Assembly: GCF_014650035.1 (NCBI RefSeq)
Contig: NZ_BMUE01000001.1
Span: 124,001 to 188,000, forward strand
Length of the DNA stretch: 64,000 nucleotides
Direction: 5' to 3'
Source of the DNA: Streptomyces lucensis JCM 4490
GTDB lineage: Bacteria; Actinomycetota; Actinomycetes; Streptomycetales; Streptomycetaceae
In this document: piece by piece, positions 18,909 to 31,629 of the stretch
How the letters are laid out: each line of letters begins with the position of its first letter
How positions within the stretch are numbered: position 1 is the stretch's first letter
The notes under the pieces: generated by a model
The model's database searches: none
Told to the model about the DNA's origin: nothing
What the model saw: the letters and a program-made list of their open reading frames with translations, nothing else
Program-made: the position numbers and the translations under genes

Positions 18909-19796
18909 GTGAGCAGCGCATCGATGCCGCCCCACGGCTTGGCGACGGTTCGGGGCCGCGGCTACCGGCCCGGTCAGGTCGACGCGTACCTGGAGGCGCT
19001 GTCACGGGACCGGGACGCCGCGTGGGAGCGTGCGGCGCGGCTGACCGTGCTCGCCAGGGACATGGAGGCGGACGCCGTGCGGTTGCGCGAGGTGGTCTCC
19101 CGGCTCGCGCCGCAGTCGTACGAGACGCTCGGGGAGGGCGCGCGGCGCCTGTTCGGGCTGGCGCTCGCCGAGGCGGCGGCCGTCGGGGAGCGTGCGCGGC
19201 GTGAGGCGTGGGAGTGCCTCGCACGGGCGGAGGCGTGCGCCGAGGAGGTGCGCAGGGAGGCGCGGGAGGCGGGGGACGCGCTGCGTGCGGAGGCCGACGA
19301 GCACGCTCTCGGCCGGCTGCTCGCCGCGCGTGCCGAGGCCGACGGCATCCGCGTCGGCGCCCGGCGGGACGTGCGGCAGGGGCGGACGGCGGCCCTCGGG
19401 GCGTTGCGCGAGGTGCGGCAGCGCACCATCGCCCTGCTCGCCGCGCGGTCCCGGGAGCAGGCCGGGCGCCGGGCCGCCGCCGAGCGCGAGGAGGCCGCGC
19501 GGGCGGTCGCGCTCGACGCCCGGCACGCCGAGCGGGAGAGCCTGGCCGAGGCCGCGCTGGCGCGGGCCGAGCGGGAGCTGGGGGAGGCCGGGGAGGCCGC
19601 GCGCCGCTGCCAGGAGGAGGCGCACGAGCGTGCCGCCGGGATCGTCGCCGACGCGCGCGTGCGTGCGCAGGCCGTGTCGCGGGAGACGGAACGGCTGCTG
19701 CGCGCGCACGGTGCGGCCTGGGAGGACGTGCGGACGCACATGGACGAGGTGCGCAGCAGCCTGATCTCGCTGACGGGCCGGGCCGCCCCCGAGTAG
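18909..19796 (+). CDS. DivIVA-like coiled-coil protein (often annotated cellulose-binding)
   Basis: A 295-aa protein. The N-terminal LATVRGRGYRPGQVDAYL segment (about 10-27) matches the DivIVA/Wag31-like N-terminus that binds curved membrane. About 250 residues of Ala/Arg/Glu-rich coiled coil follow. Streptomycetes carry several such proteins, related to Scy and FilP, acting in polar growth and cytoskeleton organisation; the cellulose-binding label in databases has little meaning. GTG at 18909 has GGAGAGGGG upstream. It follows a strong terminator, so it is a separate transcript from the modular genes before it. Confidence 0.75.
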   Translation: MSSASMPPHGLATVRGRGYRPGQVDAYLEALSRDRDAAWERAARLTVLARDMEADAVRLREVVSRLAPQSYETLGEGARRLFGLALAEAAAVGERARREAWECLARAEACAEEVRREAREAGDALRAEADEHALGRLLAARAEADGIRVGARRDVRQGRTAALGALREVRQRTIALLAARSREQAGRRAAAEREEAARAVALDARHAERESLAEAALARAERELGEAGEAARRCQEEAHERAAGIVADARVRAQAVSRETERLLRAHGAAWEDVRTHMDEVRSSLISLTGRAAPE

Positions 19797-19819
19797 CGGC
19801 GTCCCGGCCCGGGCAGGCG

Positions 19820-21460
19820 TCACTTGCGTACCGCCCCCGCGAGGATCCACCCCTCCACCGCCTCGTACTGGCGCCGCTGCTGTTCCGCCTTCGCGCGGCC
19901 CGAGACCACCGTGCCGAGCCAGCCGAAGAAGAAGCCGGCGGGGATGGAGACGATGCCGGTGGTGGTGAACGGGAACCAGTTGAAGTCGGCGTGCGGGAAG
20001 GCCGCGACCGGGGAGCCGGAGACGAGCCGGGTGCCCGGCATGAGCAGCAGTACGGTCAGCGAGCCCCCGATGAGCGTGCTCAGCAGCCCGCAGCGGGTGT
20101 AGCGGCGCCAGAAGAGGCCGTAGACGAGGGCCGGTGCGAGGGCGGAGGCGCCCAGGCAGAAGGAGAGCGTCACCAGGGGCTGCAGGCTGTGGTGCTGGAC
20201 CATGGTGGCCAGCAGGATGGTCGGGGCGCCCGTGGCGAGCGCCGCGAGGCGGGCCAGGGTCATCTCGCGCTGGGCCGGCATCTCCCGCACGCGGGCCGCG
20301 AAGACGTCGTGGGCGAGGGAGTTGGCGCAGGCCAGGATCATGCCGGCCACCGATGCGAGCAGGGTCAGGAAGATCGCGGTGGTGACCAGGGTGAACAGGA
20401 AGGTCTCCGCCGTCGAGACGTCGGCGCCGAACACCGCCCGCGAGCCCAGCAGGTACGCGGTGTTGCCCTGCGGGTCGGCCGCGGAGATCACCCCGCGTCC
20501 GACCAGCGCCGTGGCACCGAAGCCCACCACGGTGATGACCGGCACGAACAGGGCGACGATCGACACGGCCCAGGACATCGAGCGGCGCACCTGGCGGGCG
20601 CTTGAGGCCGTGTACATGCGCATGGTGATGTGCGGCAGGCAGGCGCCGCCGAGGACGACGGTCAGTTCCGAGGCGATCATGTCGACGCGGGACCCGGCAC
20701 CGGTGCCGAACTCCAGCCCGGAGCGCAGGAAGGCCGGCCCGGCGCCGCTCTGCCGTGACGCCGCGGTGAACAGGGCGCCCGGGTCCCAGTCGAAGCGGCG
20801 CAGGATCAGCAGGGCGACGAGGGCGCCCGAGCCGAACAGCATCACGATCTTCAGTATCTGGATGAGCGCGGTGCCCTTCATGCCGCCGATCGCCGCGTAG
20901 GCGATCATCAGGGTGCCGAGCCCCACGACGCACCCGGTCTTCAGGGACTCGTTGGTGAAGCCCAGGATGAACGCCATGAGCTGTCCGGTCCCGGCCAGCT
21001 GGACCAGCATCAGCGGCAGCAGGGCGGCGATGGTCACCGCGCACGTCGTCATCCGCACGCTGCGGCCCGGCAGCCGCCGGGCCAGCGCGTCGCCCATGGT
21101 GAACCGGCCGGCGTTGCGCAGGGGTTCGGCCAGCAGGAACATCAGCAGCATCAGCGACAGTGCCGTACTGAGGGCGAGGACGACGCCGTCGTAGCCGCAC
21201 AGGGCTATGACGCCGCCGGTGCCGAGGACGGTGGCCGCGGAGATGTAGTCACCGGCGATGGCGAGGCCGTTGCGCAGCGGCGACAGGGAGCCGTAGCCGG
21301 TGTAGAACTCGTCGAGGTCGTCGCGGTCGGGTCCGGCCATGACGCACAGCAGCAGGATCACCGTGGCGACGGTGGAGAAGGCGACCAGGGCCATGGCCTG
21401 GGCGGAGTCGCTGAAACCCGTGAAGCCCGGGACGGCGGGGGTGCCGGCGGCGGATGTCAT
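19820..21460 (-). CDS. Sodium/solute symporter of the acetate (ActP/MctP) type
   Basis: A 546-aa SSS-family transporter with about 12-13 hydrophobic segments. It has the DEFYTGYGSLSPLRNGLAIAGDYISAATVLG signature region near residues 49-79 and FNWFPFTTTGIVSIPAGFFFGWLGT near the C-terminus, both typical of cation:acetate/monocarboxylate symporters. ATG at 21460 has GAGGAG 7 nt upstream and overlaps the DUF485 stop by 4 nt. DUF485 plus symporter is the classical yjcH-actP pairing. Substrate is likely acetate, propionate or pyruvate, not provable here. Confidence 0.9.
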   Translation of the reverse strand: MTSAAGTPAVPGFTGFSDSAQAMALVAFSTVATVILLLCVMAGPDRDDLDEFYTGYGSLSPLRNGLAIAGDYISAATVLGTGGVIALCGYDGVVLALSTALSLMLLMFLLAEPLRNAGRFTMGDALARRLPGRSVRMTTCAVTIAALLPLMLVQLAGTGQLMAFILGFTNESLKTGCVVGLGTLMIAYAAIGGMKGTALIQILKIVMLFGSGALVALLILRRFDWDPGALFTAASRQSGAGPAFLRSGLEFGTGAGSRVDMIASELTVVLGGACLPHITMRMYTASSARQVRRSMSWAVSIVALFVPVITVVGFGATALVGRGVISAADPQGNTAYLLGSRAVFGADVSTAETFLFTLVTTAIFLTLLASVAGMILACANSLAHDVFAARVREMPAQREMTLARLAALATGAPTILLATMVQHHSLQPLVTLSFCLGASALAPALVYGLFWRRYTRCGLLSTLIGGSLTVLLLMPGTRLVSGSPVAAFPHADFNWFPFTTTGIVSIPAGFFFGWLGTVVSGRAKAEQQRRQYEAVEGWILAGAVRK

Positions 21461-21939
21461 CGCGTCGCTCCTCGTCGGGCGTCCAGTTCGGCCTCCTTGC
21501 GGATGCGGTCCGCGAGCGGGTCGACGTGCCGGCGGGCGGTGTGTTCGTACAGGGCGATCGCGAGCCAGGTGACGGGGAGTTGGAGGAGGGCGAGCAGGAG
21601 GCCGGCGGGGATGCCGTCGGCGACCGTGCTCGTCATGACGCCGGGCGCGCACGCGGACAGGATCAGGAAGAGCGTGAAGTAGCCCAGCGCGGTGAGGGTG
21701 GCGGTGCGCCGCTGCCAGCGGTAGGCGCTGCGCAGCACGCGCAGGTCGCTGTGGCGGCCCATGGGTTCGCGGGACGGCCGGTGGGGCGGGCGGGGCTGTT
21801 CGGGCGGGGCGGGCTGCCAGGGGTAGGTGTGTGACGGGTACGACGCGTGCGGCGGGTACGACGCGTGCGACGGGTACGACGAGTGCGACGGGTACGACGA
21901 GTGCGACGGGTACGAGGGGTGCGGCGGGTCGTAGGACAT
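21457..21939 (-). CDS. DUF485 membrane protein with His/Tyr/Pro/Ser repeats
   Basis: A 160-aa partner of the downstream symporter. The N-terminal ~40 residues are a degenerate repeat of YPSHSSYPSHAS, encoded by 15-bp tandem units at about 21830-21925. The C-terminal DUF485 domain (about 62-150) has two hydrophobic segments (LTALGYFTLFLILSACAPG; GLLLALLQLPVTWLAIAL) and ends in ADRIRKEAELDARR, typical of YjcH-like proteins. ATG at 21939 follows AAGGAG by 6 nt. The histidine-rich tail could bind metal or be a neutral slippage product. Confidence 0.85.
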   Translation of the reverse strand: MSYDPPHPSYPSHSSYPSHSSYPSHASYPPHASYPSHTYPWQPAPPEQPRPPHRPSREPMGRHSDLRVLRSAYRWQRRTATLTALGYFTLFLILSACAPGVMTSTVADGIPAGLLLALLQLPVTWLAIALYEHTARRHVDPLADRIRKEAELDARRGATR

Positions 21940-22602
21940 CCCGGGCTCCTTGCGCGGTTCGGGTCCGTGGCGGCGGACCGCAGGGAGGTGGGGGGCGAGC
22001 GGAGCCACGCACGCTACTCGTGGGGCGCGCACCGCGCGGCGTTTTCACCAAACTGGCCGGTCGGTATGCGCTTGCTGCCCGAAACCGAGGCCCACGCCGG
22101 GGTGTTACCCCCGTTAACCAGCGGTTCACGGGGCCGCGCGCGGAGGCGCCGGCCCGCCGGAGCCCGCGGAAGCGCTTGCCCTCCGGCGTGCCGGCCGCCG
22201 GTACGGTCCGGACTTGCCCCTGACGTCGCGTCAGGGTGGAGAGTTGCCGCATCGGTGGGTGGAGACGGCCCCGATTCCGGCTCCACCCGGCGGTGGAGAA
22301 CCCCTAGGGGTACCTCCTTACTACGGCTCGGGGAGGGTTCGTCCCGGCGGAGGACGAGCCGGGCCGGGGGTTGTCCTTAACCTGGCTTTACGCCGCCGGG
22401 CGCGGCCGGCCACCGGGTGGCAAGCCGCAGGGGGGCGGCCGGCCGCACCGGCCGGGGTGGGGTTTTCCCCCCGGAAAGAGGGGGCCTCGCACCAGCGCGG
22501 GGCGACCCCGCCGGCCGCGAGACTCGACGACGTGACAAGGACGGCGCCCGGACACACCGGAGCGCCGGCCGCACACCTTCCGACCGACATAGGAGACGTA
22601 CC
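21940..22602. other. Divergent intergenic region with two dyads
   Basis: A 663-bp gap between the DUF485 operon (minus) and the first ABC operon (plus). It holds CCCTGACG-TCG-CGTCAGGG (22218-22236), a CTCCACC/GGTGGAG hairpin (22281-22298) and the perfect palindrome CCCCTAGGGG (22301-22310). The last 250 bp must contain the ABC operon promoter. I see no credible gene in it. Confidence 0.6.
22218..22236. promoter_or_regulatory. 19-bp perfect dyad, MerR-like operator candidate
   Basis: Perfect 8-bp arms CCCTGACG and CGTCAGGG around TCG. The layout resembles MerR-family operators such as TipA sites in Streptomyces. A -35-like TTGCCC begins at 22214, but no good -10 follows at the expected distance. 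It lies 367 bp upstream of the ABC ATPase and no merR gene is nearby, so the target promoter and regulator are uncertain. Confidence 0.4.
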
Positions 22603-23391
22603 GTGACATCGGCTGTGACCATTCCCAGGCACGGGGGCACTGGAGGGCGTACGGCCGTTGCCGCGCGGGCGCGGCAGGTCGTGAAGGCGTACGGGTCCGG
22701 TGAGACCCGGGTCGTCGCCCTCGACCACGTCGACGTGGACATCGCCCGCGGCCAGTTCACCGCGATCATGGGCCCCTCGGGGTCCGGCAAGTCCACCCTG
22801 ATGCACTGCCTCGCCGGTCTCGACACCGTGACGAGCGGTCAGATCTTCCTGGACGAGACCGAGATCACCGGCCTGAAGGACAAGAAGCTCACCCAGCTGC
22901 GCCGGGACCGGATCGGCTTCATCTTCCAGGCGTTCAACCTGCTGCCGACGCTGAACGCGATCGAGAACATCACGCTTCCCATGGACATCGCCGGCCGCAA
23001 GCCGGACCGGGCCTGGCTCGACAGGGTGGTGGAGACCGTCGGACTCGCCGGCCGCCTCAAGCACCGGCCGACCCAGCTCTCCGGCGGTCAGCAGCAGCGC
23101 GTCGCCGTCGCCCGCGCCCTCGCCGCCCGCCCGGAGATCATCTTCGGGGACGAGCCGACCGGAAACCTCGACTCCCGCGCGGGAGCGGAGGTCCTGGGCT
23201 TCCTGCGCCGCTCGGTGGACGAACTCGGCCAGACCATCGTGATGGTCACGCACGACCCCGTCGCCGCCTCCTACGCCGACCGCGTGCTCTACCTCGCCGA
23301 CGGCCGCATCGTCGACGAGATGCGCCAGCCGACCGCCGAGCAGGTCCTGGACCGCATGAAGGACTTCGACGCCCGGGGGCGTACGTCATGA
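22603..23391 (+). CDS. ABC transporter ATPase, MacB/LolD type (operon 1)
   Basis: A 262-aa nucleotide-binding subunit with Walker A GPSGSGKST (57-65), the Q-loop in FIFQAFNLLPT, signature LSGGQQQR (near 153), Walker B IIFGDEPTGNLDS and the H-loop VTHD. The family pairs with FtsX-like permeases and drives mechanotransmission in the envelope (lipoprotein release, antibiotic efflux or detoxification) rather than classical import. GTG at 22603 with AGGAG 8 nt upstream. Stop overlaps the permease start by 4 nt (ATGA). Closely paralogous to the ATPase at 54493-55263. Confidence 0.94.
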   Translation: MTSAVTIPRHGGTGGRTAVAARARQVVKAYGSGETRVVALDHVDVDIARGQFTAIMGPSGSGKSTLMHCLAGLDTVTSGQIFLDETEITGLKDKKLTQLRRDRIGFIFQAFNLLPTLNAIENITLPMDIAGRKPDRAWLDRVVETVGLAGRLKHRPTQLSGGQQQRVAVARALAARPEIIFGDEPTGNLDSRAGAEVLGFLRRSVDELGQTIVMVTHDPVAASYADRVLYLADGRIVDEMRQPTAEQVLDRMKDFDARGRTS

Positions 23392-25970
23392 CCGTCCTGA
23401 AGACCTCGATGCGCAACTTCTTCGCGCACAAGGGCCGCATGGCGCTGTCGGCCGTCGCGGTGCTGCTGTCGGTCGCCTTCGTCTGCGGGACGCTCGTCTT
23501 CACCGACACGATGAACACGACCTTCGACAACCTCTTCCAGGCAACGGCGTCGGACGTGCAGGTCAGCGCCAAGGAGGCCTCCGACACCGGCGAGACCACC
23601 TCGCGCACCGGCAGGCCGCCGGTGATGCCGGCCTCCGTGGTCGGCGAGGTGCGGGGGGCCGAGGGCGTCCAAAAGGCCGAGGGGACCGTGTTCTCCACCT
23701 CGGCGACCGTGGTCGACCACGACCTCGACAAGCTCTCGCCCAGCAGCGGCGCCCCGACCATCGTCGGCAGCTGGAACGGCAACGACGCCCGCACCATGAA
23801 GATCACCTCCGGTACGGCCCCCAAGGGCCCCGGCCAGGTCATGGTGGACGCGGACACCGTCGACAAGCACCACCTGGAGATCGGTGACGAGATCGGCATC
23901 ATCACCGTCGTCGGCACGCACCACGCGCGCGTGTCCGGCGTCGCCACCTTCACCGTCACCAACCCCGGCGCGGCGATCTTCTACCTGGACACGAAGACCG
24001 CCCAGCAGACCCTGATCGGCCGGACCGGCGTGTACACCAACGTCAACGTCACCGCCGCCAAGGGCGTCACCGACGCACGGCTGAAGCGGAACGTGATCGC
24101 CGCACTCGGCCACGGCTACAAGGTGCAGACGGCCAAGGAGGTCGCCGCCGCCAACCAGAAGCAGCTCCAGAGCATGCTGAACGTGATGAAGTACGCGATG
24201 CTCGGCTTCGCCGGGATCGCCTTCCTGGTCGGCATCTTCCTGATCATCAACACCTTCTCCATGCTGGTCGCCCAGCGCACCCGCGAGATCGGCCTCATGC
24301 GGGCCATCGGCTCCTCCCGCAAGCAGGTCAACCGCTCGGTGCTGGTGGAGGCCCTGCTGCTCGGCGTGATCGGCAGTGTGCTCGGCGTCGGCGCGGGCGT
24401 CGGCATCGCCGTCGGCCTGATGAAGCTCATGGGCACCATGGGCATGCACCTGTCCACCGACGACCTGACCGTCGCCTGGACCACCCCGGCCCTCGGCCTG
24501 CTCCTCGGTGTCGTCGTCACCGTCCTGGCGGCCTACCTGCCCGCCCGGCGCGCCGGCAAGGTCTCCCCGATGGCCGCGCTGCGCGACGCGCACGCCCCGG
24601 CCGACGCCAGGGCCGGTGTCGTACGGGCCCTGATCGGCCTGGTCCTCACCGGCGGCGGTGTCGCGAGCCTGTTCGTCGCCGCGAACGCCGACGAGGCCAA
24701 GGCGGGCTCCGGCTGGCTGGGCCTCGGCGTGGTGCTCACCCTCGTCGGCTTCGTCGTCATCGGCCCGCTGCTCGCCGGCGGCCTGGTCCGGGTCCTCGGC
24801 CTGGCCATGCTGCGGATCTTCGGCCCGGTCGGGCGGATGGCCGAGCGCAACGCCCTGCGCAACCCGCGCCGCACCGGCGCCACCGGCGCCGCCCTGATGA
24901 TCGGCCTGGCCCTGGTGGCCTGCCTGTCCGTGGTGGGCTCCTCGATGGTGGCCTCCGCCACCGACGAGCTGGACAAGACCGTGGGCACGGACTTCATCGT
25001 CCAGAGCGATGTCGAGGGAGGGGTCATCAAGCCGCAGGCCGTGCGTGCCGTCAAGAACACGCCGGGCCTGGAACGGGTCACCGAGTACAAGCTCCTGGAC
25101 GCCACCCTGACCACCCCGGACGGCAAGGTCTCCGAGAAGGAGGAGATCAACGCGGCCGATCCGACCTACGCGCAGGACGTGCGCACCAAGACGGTCGCCG
25201 GCAACCTCGCCGACGCCTACCGGCCCGACTCGATGTCCGTCTTCGAGGGCTACGCCGACAAGCACGGCATCACGCTCGGCTCGACGGTCTCCGTCCACTT
25301 CAAGGGCGGCTCGACGGCGAAGCTGACCGTCCGCGCGATCACCAGCGACGAGGCCGTCGTCGACAAGGGCGCCATGTACGCGTCCATCTCCACGGTCGCC
25401 AAGTACGTGCCCGCCAAGAACATGCCTCTGGACCTGCTGGTGTTCGCCACCGCCGAGCACGGACAGCAGGACGCGGCCTACAAGGCGCTGAAGACGGCCC
25501 TGCACAAGGACCCGAGCGTGACGGTGCGCGACCAGACCGACTACAAGAAGGCACTCAAGGACCAGATCGGCCAGCTGCTCAACATGATCTACGGACTGCT
25601 GGCGCTCGCGATCATCGTCGCGGTCCTCGGTGTGGTGAACACCCTGGCGCTGTCCGTGGTCGAGCGGACCCGGGAGATCGGCCTCATGCGGGCCATCGGC
25701 CTCTCCCGCCGCCAGCTGCGCCGCATGATCCGCCTGGAGTCCGTCGTGATCGCCGTCTTCGGCGCGCTGCTCGGCCTCGGCCTGGGCATGGGCTGGGGCG
25801 CCACCGCCCAGAAGCTCCTCGCGCTGGAGGGCCTGAAGGTCCTGGACATCCCCTGGCCGACGATCACCGCGGTCTTCGTCGGCTCGGCCTTCGTCGGCCT
25901 GTTCGCCGCGCTGGTCCCGGCGTTCCGGGCGGGCCGGATGAACGTGCTGAACGCCATCGCGACGGACTGA
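23388..25970 (+). CDS. FtsX-like ABC permease (operon 1)
   Basis: An 860-aa membrane subunit with two FtsX/MacB domains. An N-terminal TM (about 17-37) is followed by a large extracytoplasmic domain (about 40-255), three TMs, a linker, another TM, a second extracytoplasmic domain and three C-terminal TMs. QRTREIGLMRAIG occurs near 300 and ERTREIGLMRAIGLSRRQ near 762, the repeated FtsX signature. It partners with the ATPase it overlaps. Substrate is unknown; such pairs in actinobacteria are often induced by envelope stress. Confidence 0.92.
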   Translation: MTVLKTSMRNFFAHKGRMALSAVAVLLSVAFVCGTLVFTDTMNTTFDNLFQATASDVQVSAKEASDTGETTSRTGRPPVMPASVVGEVRGAEGVQKAEGTVFSTSATVVDHDLDKLSPSSGAPTIVGSWNGNDARTMKITSGTAPKGPGQVMVDADTVDKHHLEIGDEIGIITVVGTHHARVSGVATFTVTNPGAAIFYLDTKTAQQTLIGRTGVYTNVNVTAAKGVTDARLKRNVIAALGHGYKVQTAKEVAAANQKQLQSMLNVMKYAMLGFAGIAFLVGIFLIINTFSMLVAQRTREIGLMRAIGSSRKQVNRSVLVEALLLGVIGSVLGVGAGVGIAVGLMKLMGTMGMHLSTDDLTVAWTTPALGLLLGVVVTVLAAYLPARRAGKVSPMAALRDAHAPADARAGVVRALIGLVLTGGGVASLFVAANADEAKAGSGWLGLGVVLTLVGFVVIGPLLAGGLVRVLGLAMLRIFGPVGRMAERNALRNPRRTGATGAALMIGLALVACLSVVGSSMVASATDELDKTVGTDFIVQSDVEGGVIKPQAVRAVKNTPGLERVTEYKLLDATLTTPDGKVSEKEEINAADPTYAQDVRTKTVAGNLADAYRPDSMSVFEGYADKHGITLGSTVSVHFKGGSTAKLTVRAITSDEAVVDKGAMYASISTVAKYVPAKNMPLDLLVFATAEHGQQDAAYKALKTALHKDPSVTVRDQTDYKKALKDQIGQLLNMIYGLLALAIIVAVLGVVNTLALSVVERTREIGLMRAIGLSRRQLRRMIRLESVVIAVFGALLGLGLGMGWGATAQKLLALEGLKVLDIPWPTITAVFVGSAFVGLFAALVPAFRAGRMNVLNAIATD

Positions 25971-26034
25971 CGACGGGCCGGCGGCGCGCGTCCGCCGGCG
26001 TCACGACCACCGCACACGGGGGTTGCGGGGGAAC

Positions 26035-26076
26035 ACCCGGTGCCGGGGAGTCTTCGAGGACTCCCCGGCACCGGGT
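26035..26076 (+). terminator. 18-bp perfect hairpin after ABC operon 1
   Basis: Eighteen consecutive base pairs (26035-26052 with 26059-26076) close a 6-nt loop TTCGAG. There is no U tract. It lies 65 bp after the permease and about 170 bp before mfd, so it probably terminates the ABC operon. The length of perfect pairing is unusual even for this genus. Confidence 0.85.
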
Positions 26077-26243
26077 GCTTCGCGGCACCGGGCCACCGGA
26101 GGACGGGGGCGTCCACGGCCGCCCCGGCGGGGGTTGTCCACAGCCCCGGCGCGGACGTCGGCCGCGTCGTAGGCTGGACATCCCCGGCCGCCCCCCCGCA
26201 CCGGGTTGCTTGCGCTGCCCACCCCTGGACGGAAATAGCCCAC

Positions 26244-29789
<3,546 letters not shown>

Positions 29790-30123
29790 GGGCCGGGGTT
29801 CGTAGTCCCTGGGGTTCGTGGGCTCTCTGCGGTTCGTAGGGCCCGGGGTTCGTGGGCTCTCTGCGGTTCGTAGGGCCCGGGGTTCGTGGGCTCTCTGCGG
29901 TTCGTAGGGCCCGGGGTTCGTGGCTTCCGCGGCTCGTAGGCCCCAGGGCTCGTGGGTTCTGGGGCCTGGGGGCGTAGGTCCTGCGGTCGCGGGGCCTCGG
30001 GCCGTGGCGGAAGTCCCCTCGCACACGCCGCCCGCCGGAAACGGAGGAGCGGCTACCGTGGGAGGGGGCGGAGCGATCCGTCCTGGGCCGAGTGTGGACC
30101 GGATCGGGTGAGGGGGGCGCACC
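29790..30123. other. Intergenic region with 34-bp tandem repeat
   Basis: A 334-bp gap between mfd and the HNH gene. The left half is the repeat array; the right half, about 30000-30123, would hold the promoter of the HNH lipoprotein. No gene is supported in it. Confidence 0.6.
29811..29912. repeat. Three perfect 34-bp tandem repeats plus decayed copies
   Basis: Units at 29811-29844, 29845-29878 and 29879-29912 are identical. Each contains two TTCGT(G/A)GGG half-units. Degenerate copies flank the array (from about 29794 and to about 29985). The period is not a multiple of three and no gene covers it. Confidence 0.93.
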
Positions 30124-30840
30124 GTGCGGCGTCTGAGGGGTGGGGCGGCCACGGCCGTGGCCGTGCTGGTCGCGGTGGCCGGCTGCAAGGCCGAGCACAC
30201 CAAGGGGGCCTCCGGGCCCGAGGAGACCGGCGGCGGGGGACCGGCGCTGACCGCCGTCGGCTCACTGACCGTCAAGGGCCGTGCCCCGAAGACCGGTTAC
30301 TCCCGCGACCGGTTCGGCACCGCCTGGGCGGACACCGACTCGAACTCCTGCGATACCCGCGACGACATACTCAAACGGGACCTGGAGGAGGTGAGGTACA
30401 CCGGCGGCACCTGCAGGGTCTCCTACGGCCGGCTCGACCCGGACCCGTACTCCGGCAAGGTCGTCGTCTACCGGCGCGGCCGCAGCCAGGTCGACATCGA
30501 CCATGTCGTCGCCCTCTCCGACGCCTGGCAGAAGGGCGCCAAGTACTGGGAGCCCGGCAAGCGCATAGCGCTGGCCAACGACCCCCTCAACCTCATCGCG
30601 GTGGACGCGGGCACCAACCGCGGCAAGGGAGACGGCGACGCGGCCACCTGGCTGCCGCCCGCCAAGGGCTACCGCTGCACCTACGTCGCCGCGCAGGTCG
30701 CGGTCAAGAAGAAGTACGGCCTGTGGGTCACCGCCGCCGAGAAGGCCGCCATGAAGAAGGTCCTCGCCGGCTGCCCCGGCCAGAAGCTCCCCTCGGGCGG
30801 CAACCCGACCGAGGCTCCGGGGCGGTTCCGGGCCCGCTGA
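30124..30840 (+). CDS. Lipoprotein-anchored HNH nuclease (DUF1524/GmrSD C-terminal type)
   Basis: A 238-aa exported protein. A lipobox VAGC places the lipidated Cys at 21. The mature part has the HNH/DUF1524 pattern: RDRFGTAWADTDSNSCDTRDD, then VDIDHVVALSDAW (123-135, catalytic DH), ANDPLNLIAV (151-160) and NRGKGD (165-170). Proteins of this type are secreted or surface nucleases in actinobacteria, probably for DNA scavenging or defence. GTG start with GAGGGG upstream. Cysteines at 76 and 97, and a pair near 188 and 224, could form disulfides outside the cell. Confidence 0.88.
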   Translation: MRRLRGGAATAVAVLVAVAGCKAEHTKGASGPEETGGGGPALTAVGSLTVKGRAPKTGYSRDRFGTAWADTDSNSCDTRDDILKRDLEEVRYTGGTCRVSYGRLDPDPYSGKVVVYRRGRSQVDIDHVVALSDAWQKGAKYWEPGKRIALANDPLNLIAVDAGTNRGKGDGDAATWLPPAKGYRCTYVAAQVAVKKKYGLWVTAAEKAAMKKVLAGCPGQKLPSGGNPTEAPGRFRAR

Positions 30841-30860
30841 GAAGCACTACCGTGTCCGGC

Positions 30861-31604
30861 ATGGACGTCAAGGTGAGCAGCCTCGCCGAGCGGCCCGAAC
30901 GGCTGCAGGCGGTACTGGACATGGCCGACACATGGCCCGAGTTCGTGACCAACGACCCCGTGGGCAACGCCCATTACGGCCGCATCCCCACCGAACTGCC
31001 CGAATACGCGCTCTTCGCCGAGGACGAGCGCGGCGAGGTCGTCGCCCACGCCTACAGCGTGCCCTTCGCCCTCGACGCCGACGGCCGGCGCGCCCTGCCC
31101 GCGCGCGGCTGGGACCAGGTCCTGCTCTGGGCCTTCGCCGACCTGCGCCACGGCACCCGCCCGGACACGGTGAGCGCCATCTCCGTCACCATCGCCCCGC
31201 ACGCCCAGGGCCACGGCCTCTCCGCCGTCCTGCTGTCGGCGATGCGCGCCAACGCCCGCGCCCGCGGCTTCCGCGAGGTCGTCGCCCCCGTCCGCCCCAA
31301 CGCCAAGCACCGCGAACCGCACACCCCGATCGCCGAGTACGCCCACCGGGTCCGCCCCGACGGCCTGCCCGCCGACCCGTGGCTGCGCGTGCACGCCCGG
31401 GCGGGCGCCCGCATCGACTCCATCGCCACGGCCTCCATGACCGTCGGGGCCTCGCTGGAGGAGTGGCGCCGCTGGACGGGACTGCCCTTCGACACCGCCG
31501 GCGACGTCGAGGTGCCCGGTGCGCTGGTCCCGGTCCGCTGCGAACCGGAACGCGGGTACGCCGTCTACGTCGAGCCCAACGTGTGGATGCGCCACCCGCT
31601 GTGA
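30861..31604 (+). CDS. GNAT-family N-acetyltransferase
   Basis: A 247-aa protein with the GNAT acetyl-CoA-binding pattern near the middle: AISVTIAPHAQGHGLSAVLLSAMRANARARG, with Q/R-x-x-G/A replaced by QGHG. The N-terminal part (ERPERLQAVLDMADTWPEF) and the C-terminal YVEPNVWMRHPL are characteristic of a streptomycete subfamily of unknown substrate. A GTG at 30852 is an in-frame alternative with GAGAAG 7 nt upstream. Converges on the lipoprotein at 31689 across a hairpin. Confidence 0.8.
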   Translation: MDVKVSSLAERPERLQAVLDMADTWPEFVTNDPVGNAHYGRIPTELPEYALFAEDERGEVVAHAYSVPFALDADGRRALPARGWDQVLLWAFADLRHGTRPDTVSAISVTIAPHAQGHGLSAVLLSAMRANARARGFREVVAPVRPNAKHREPHTPIAEYAHRVRPDGLPADPWLRVHARAGARIDSIATASMTVGASLEEWRRWTGLPFDTAGDVEVPGALVPVRCEPERGYAVYVEPNVWMRHPL

Positions 31605-31629
31605 CCCGGGGACGGCCCCGTACGGCGTC

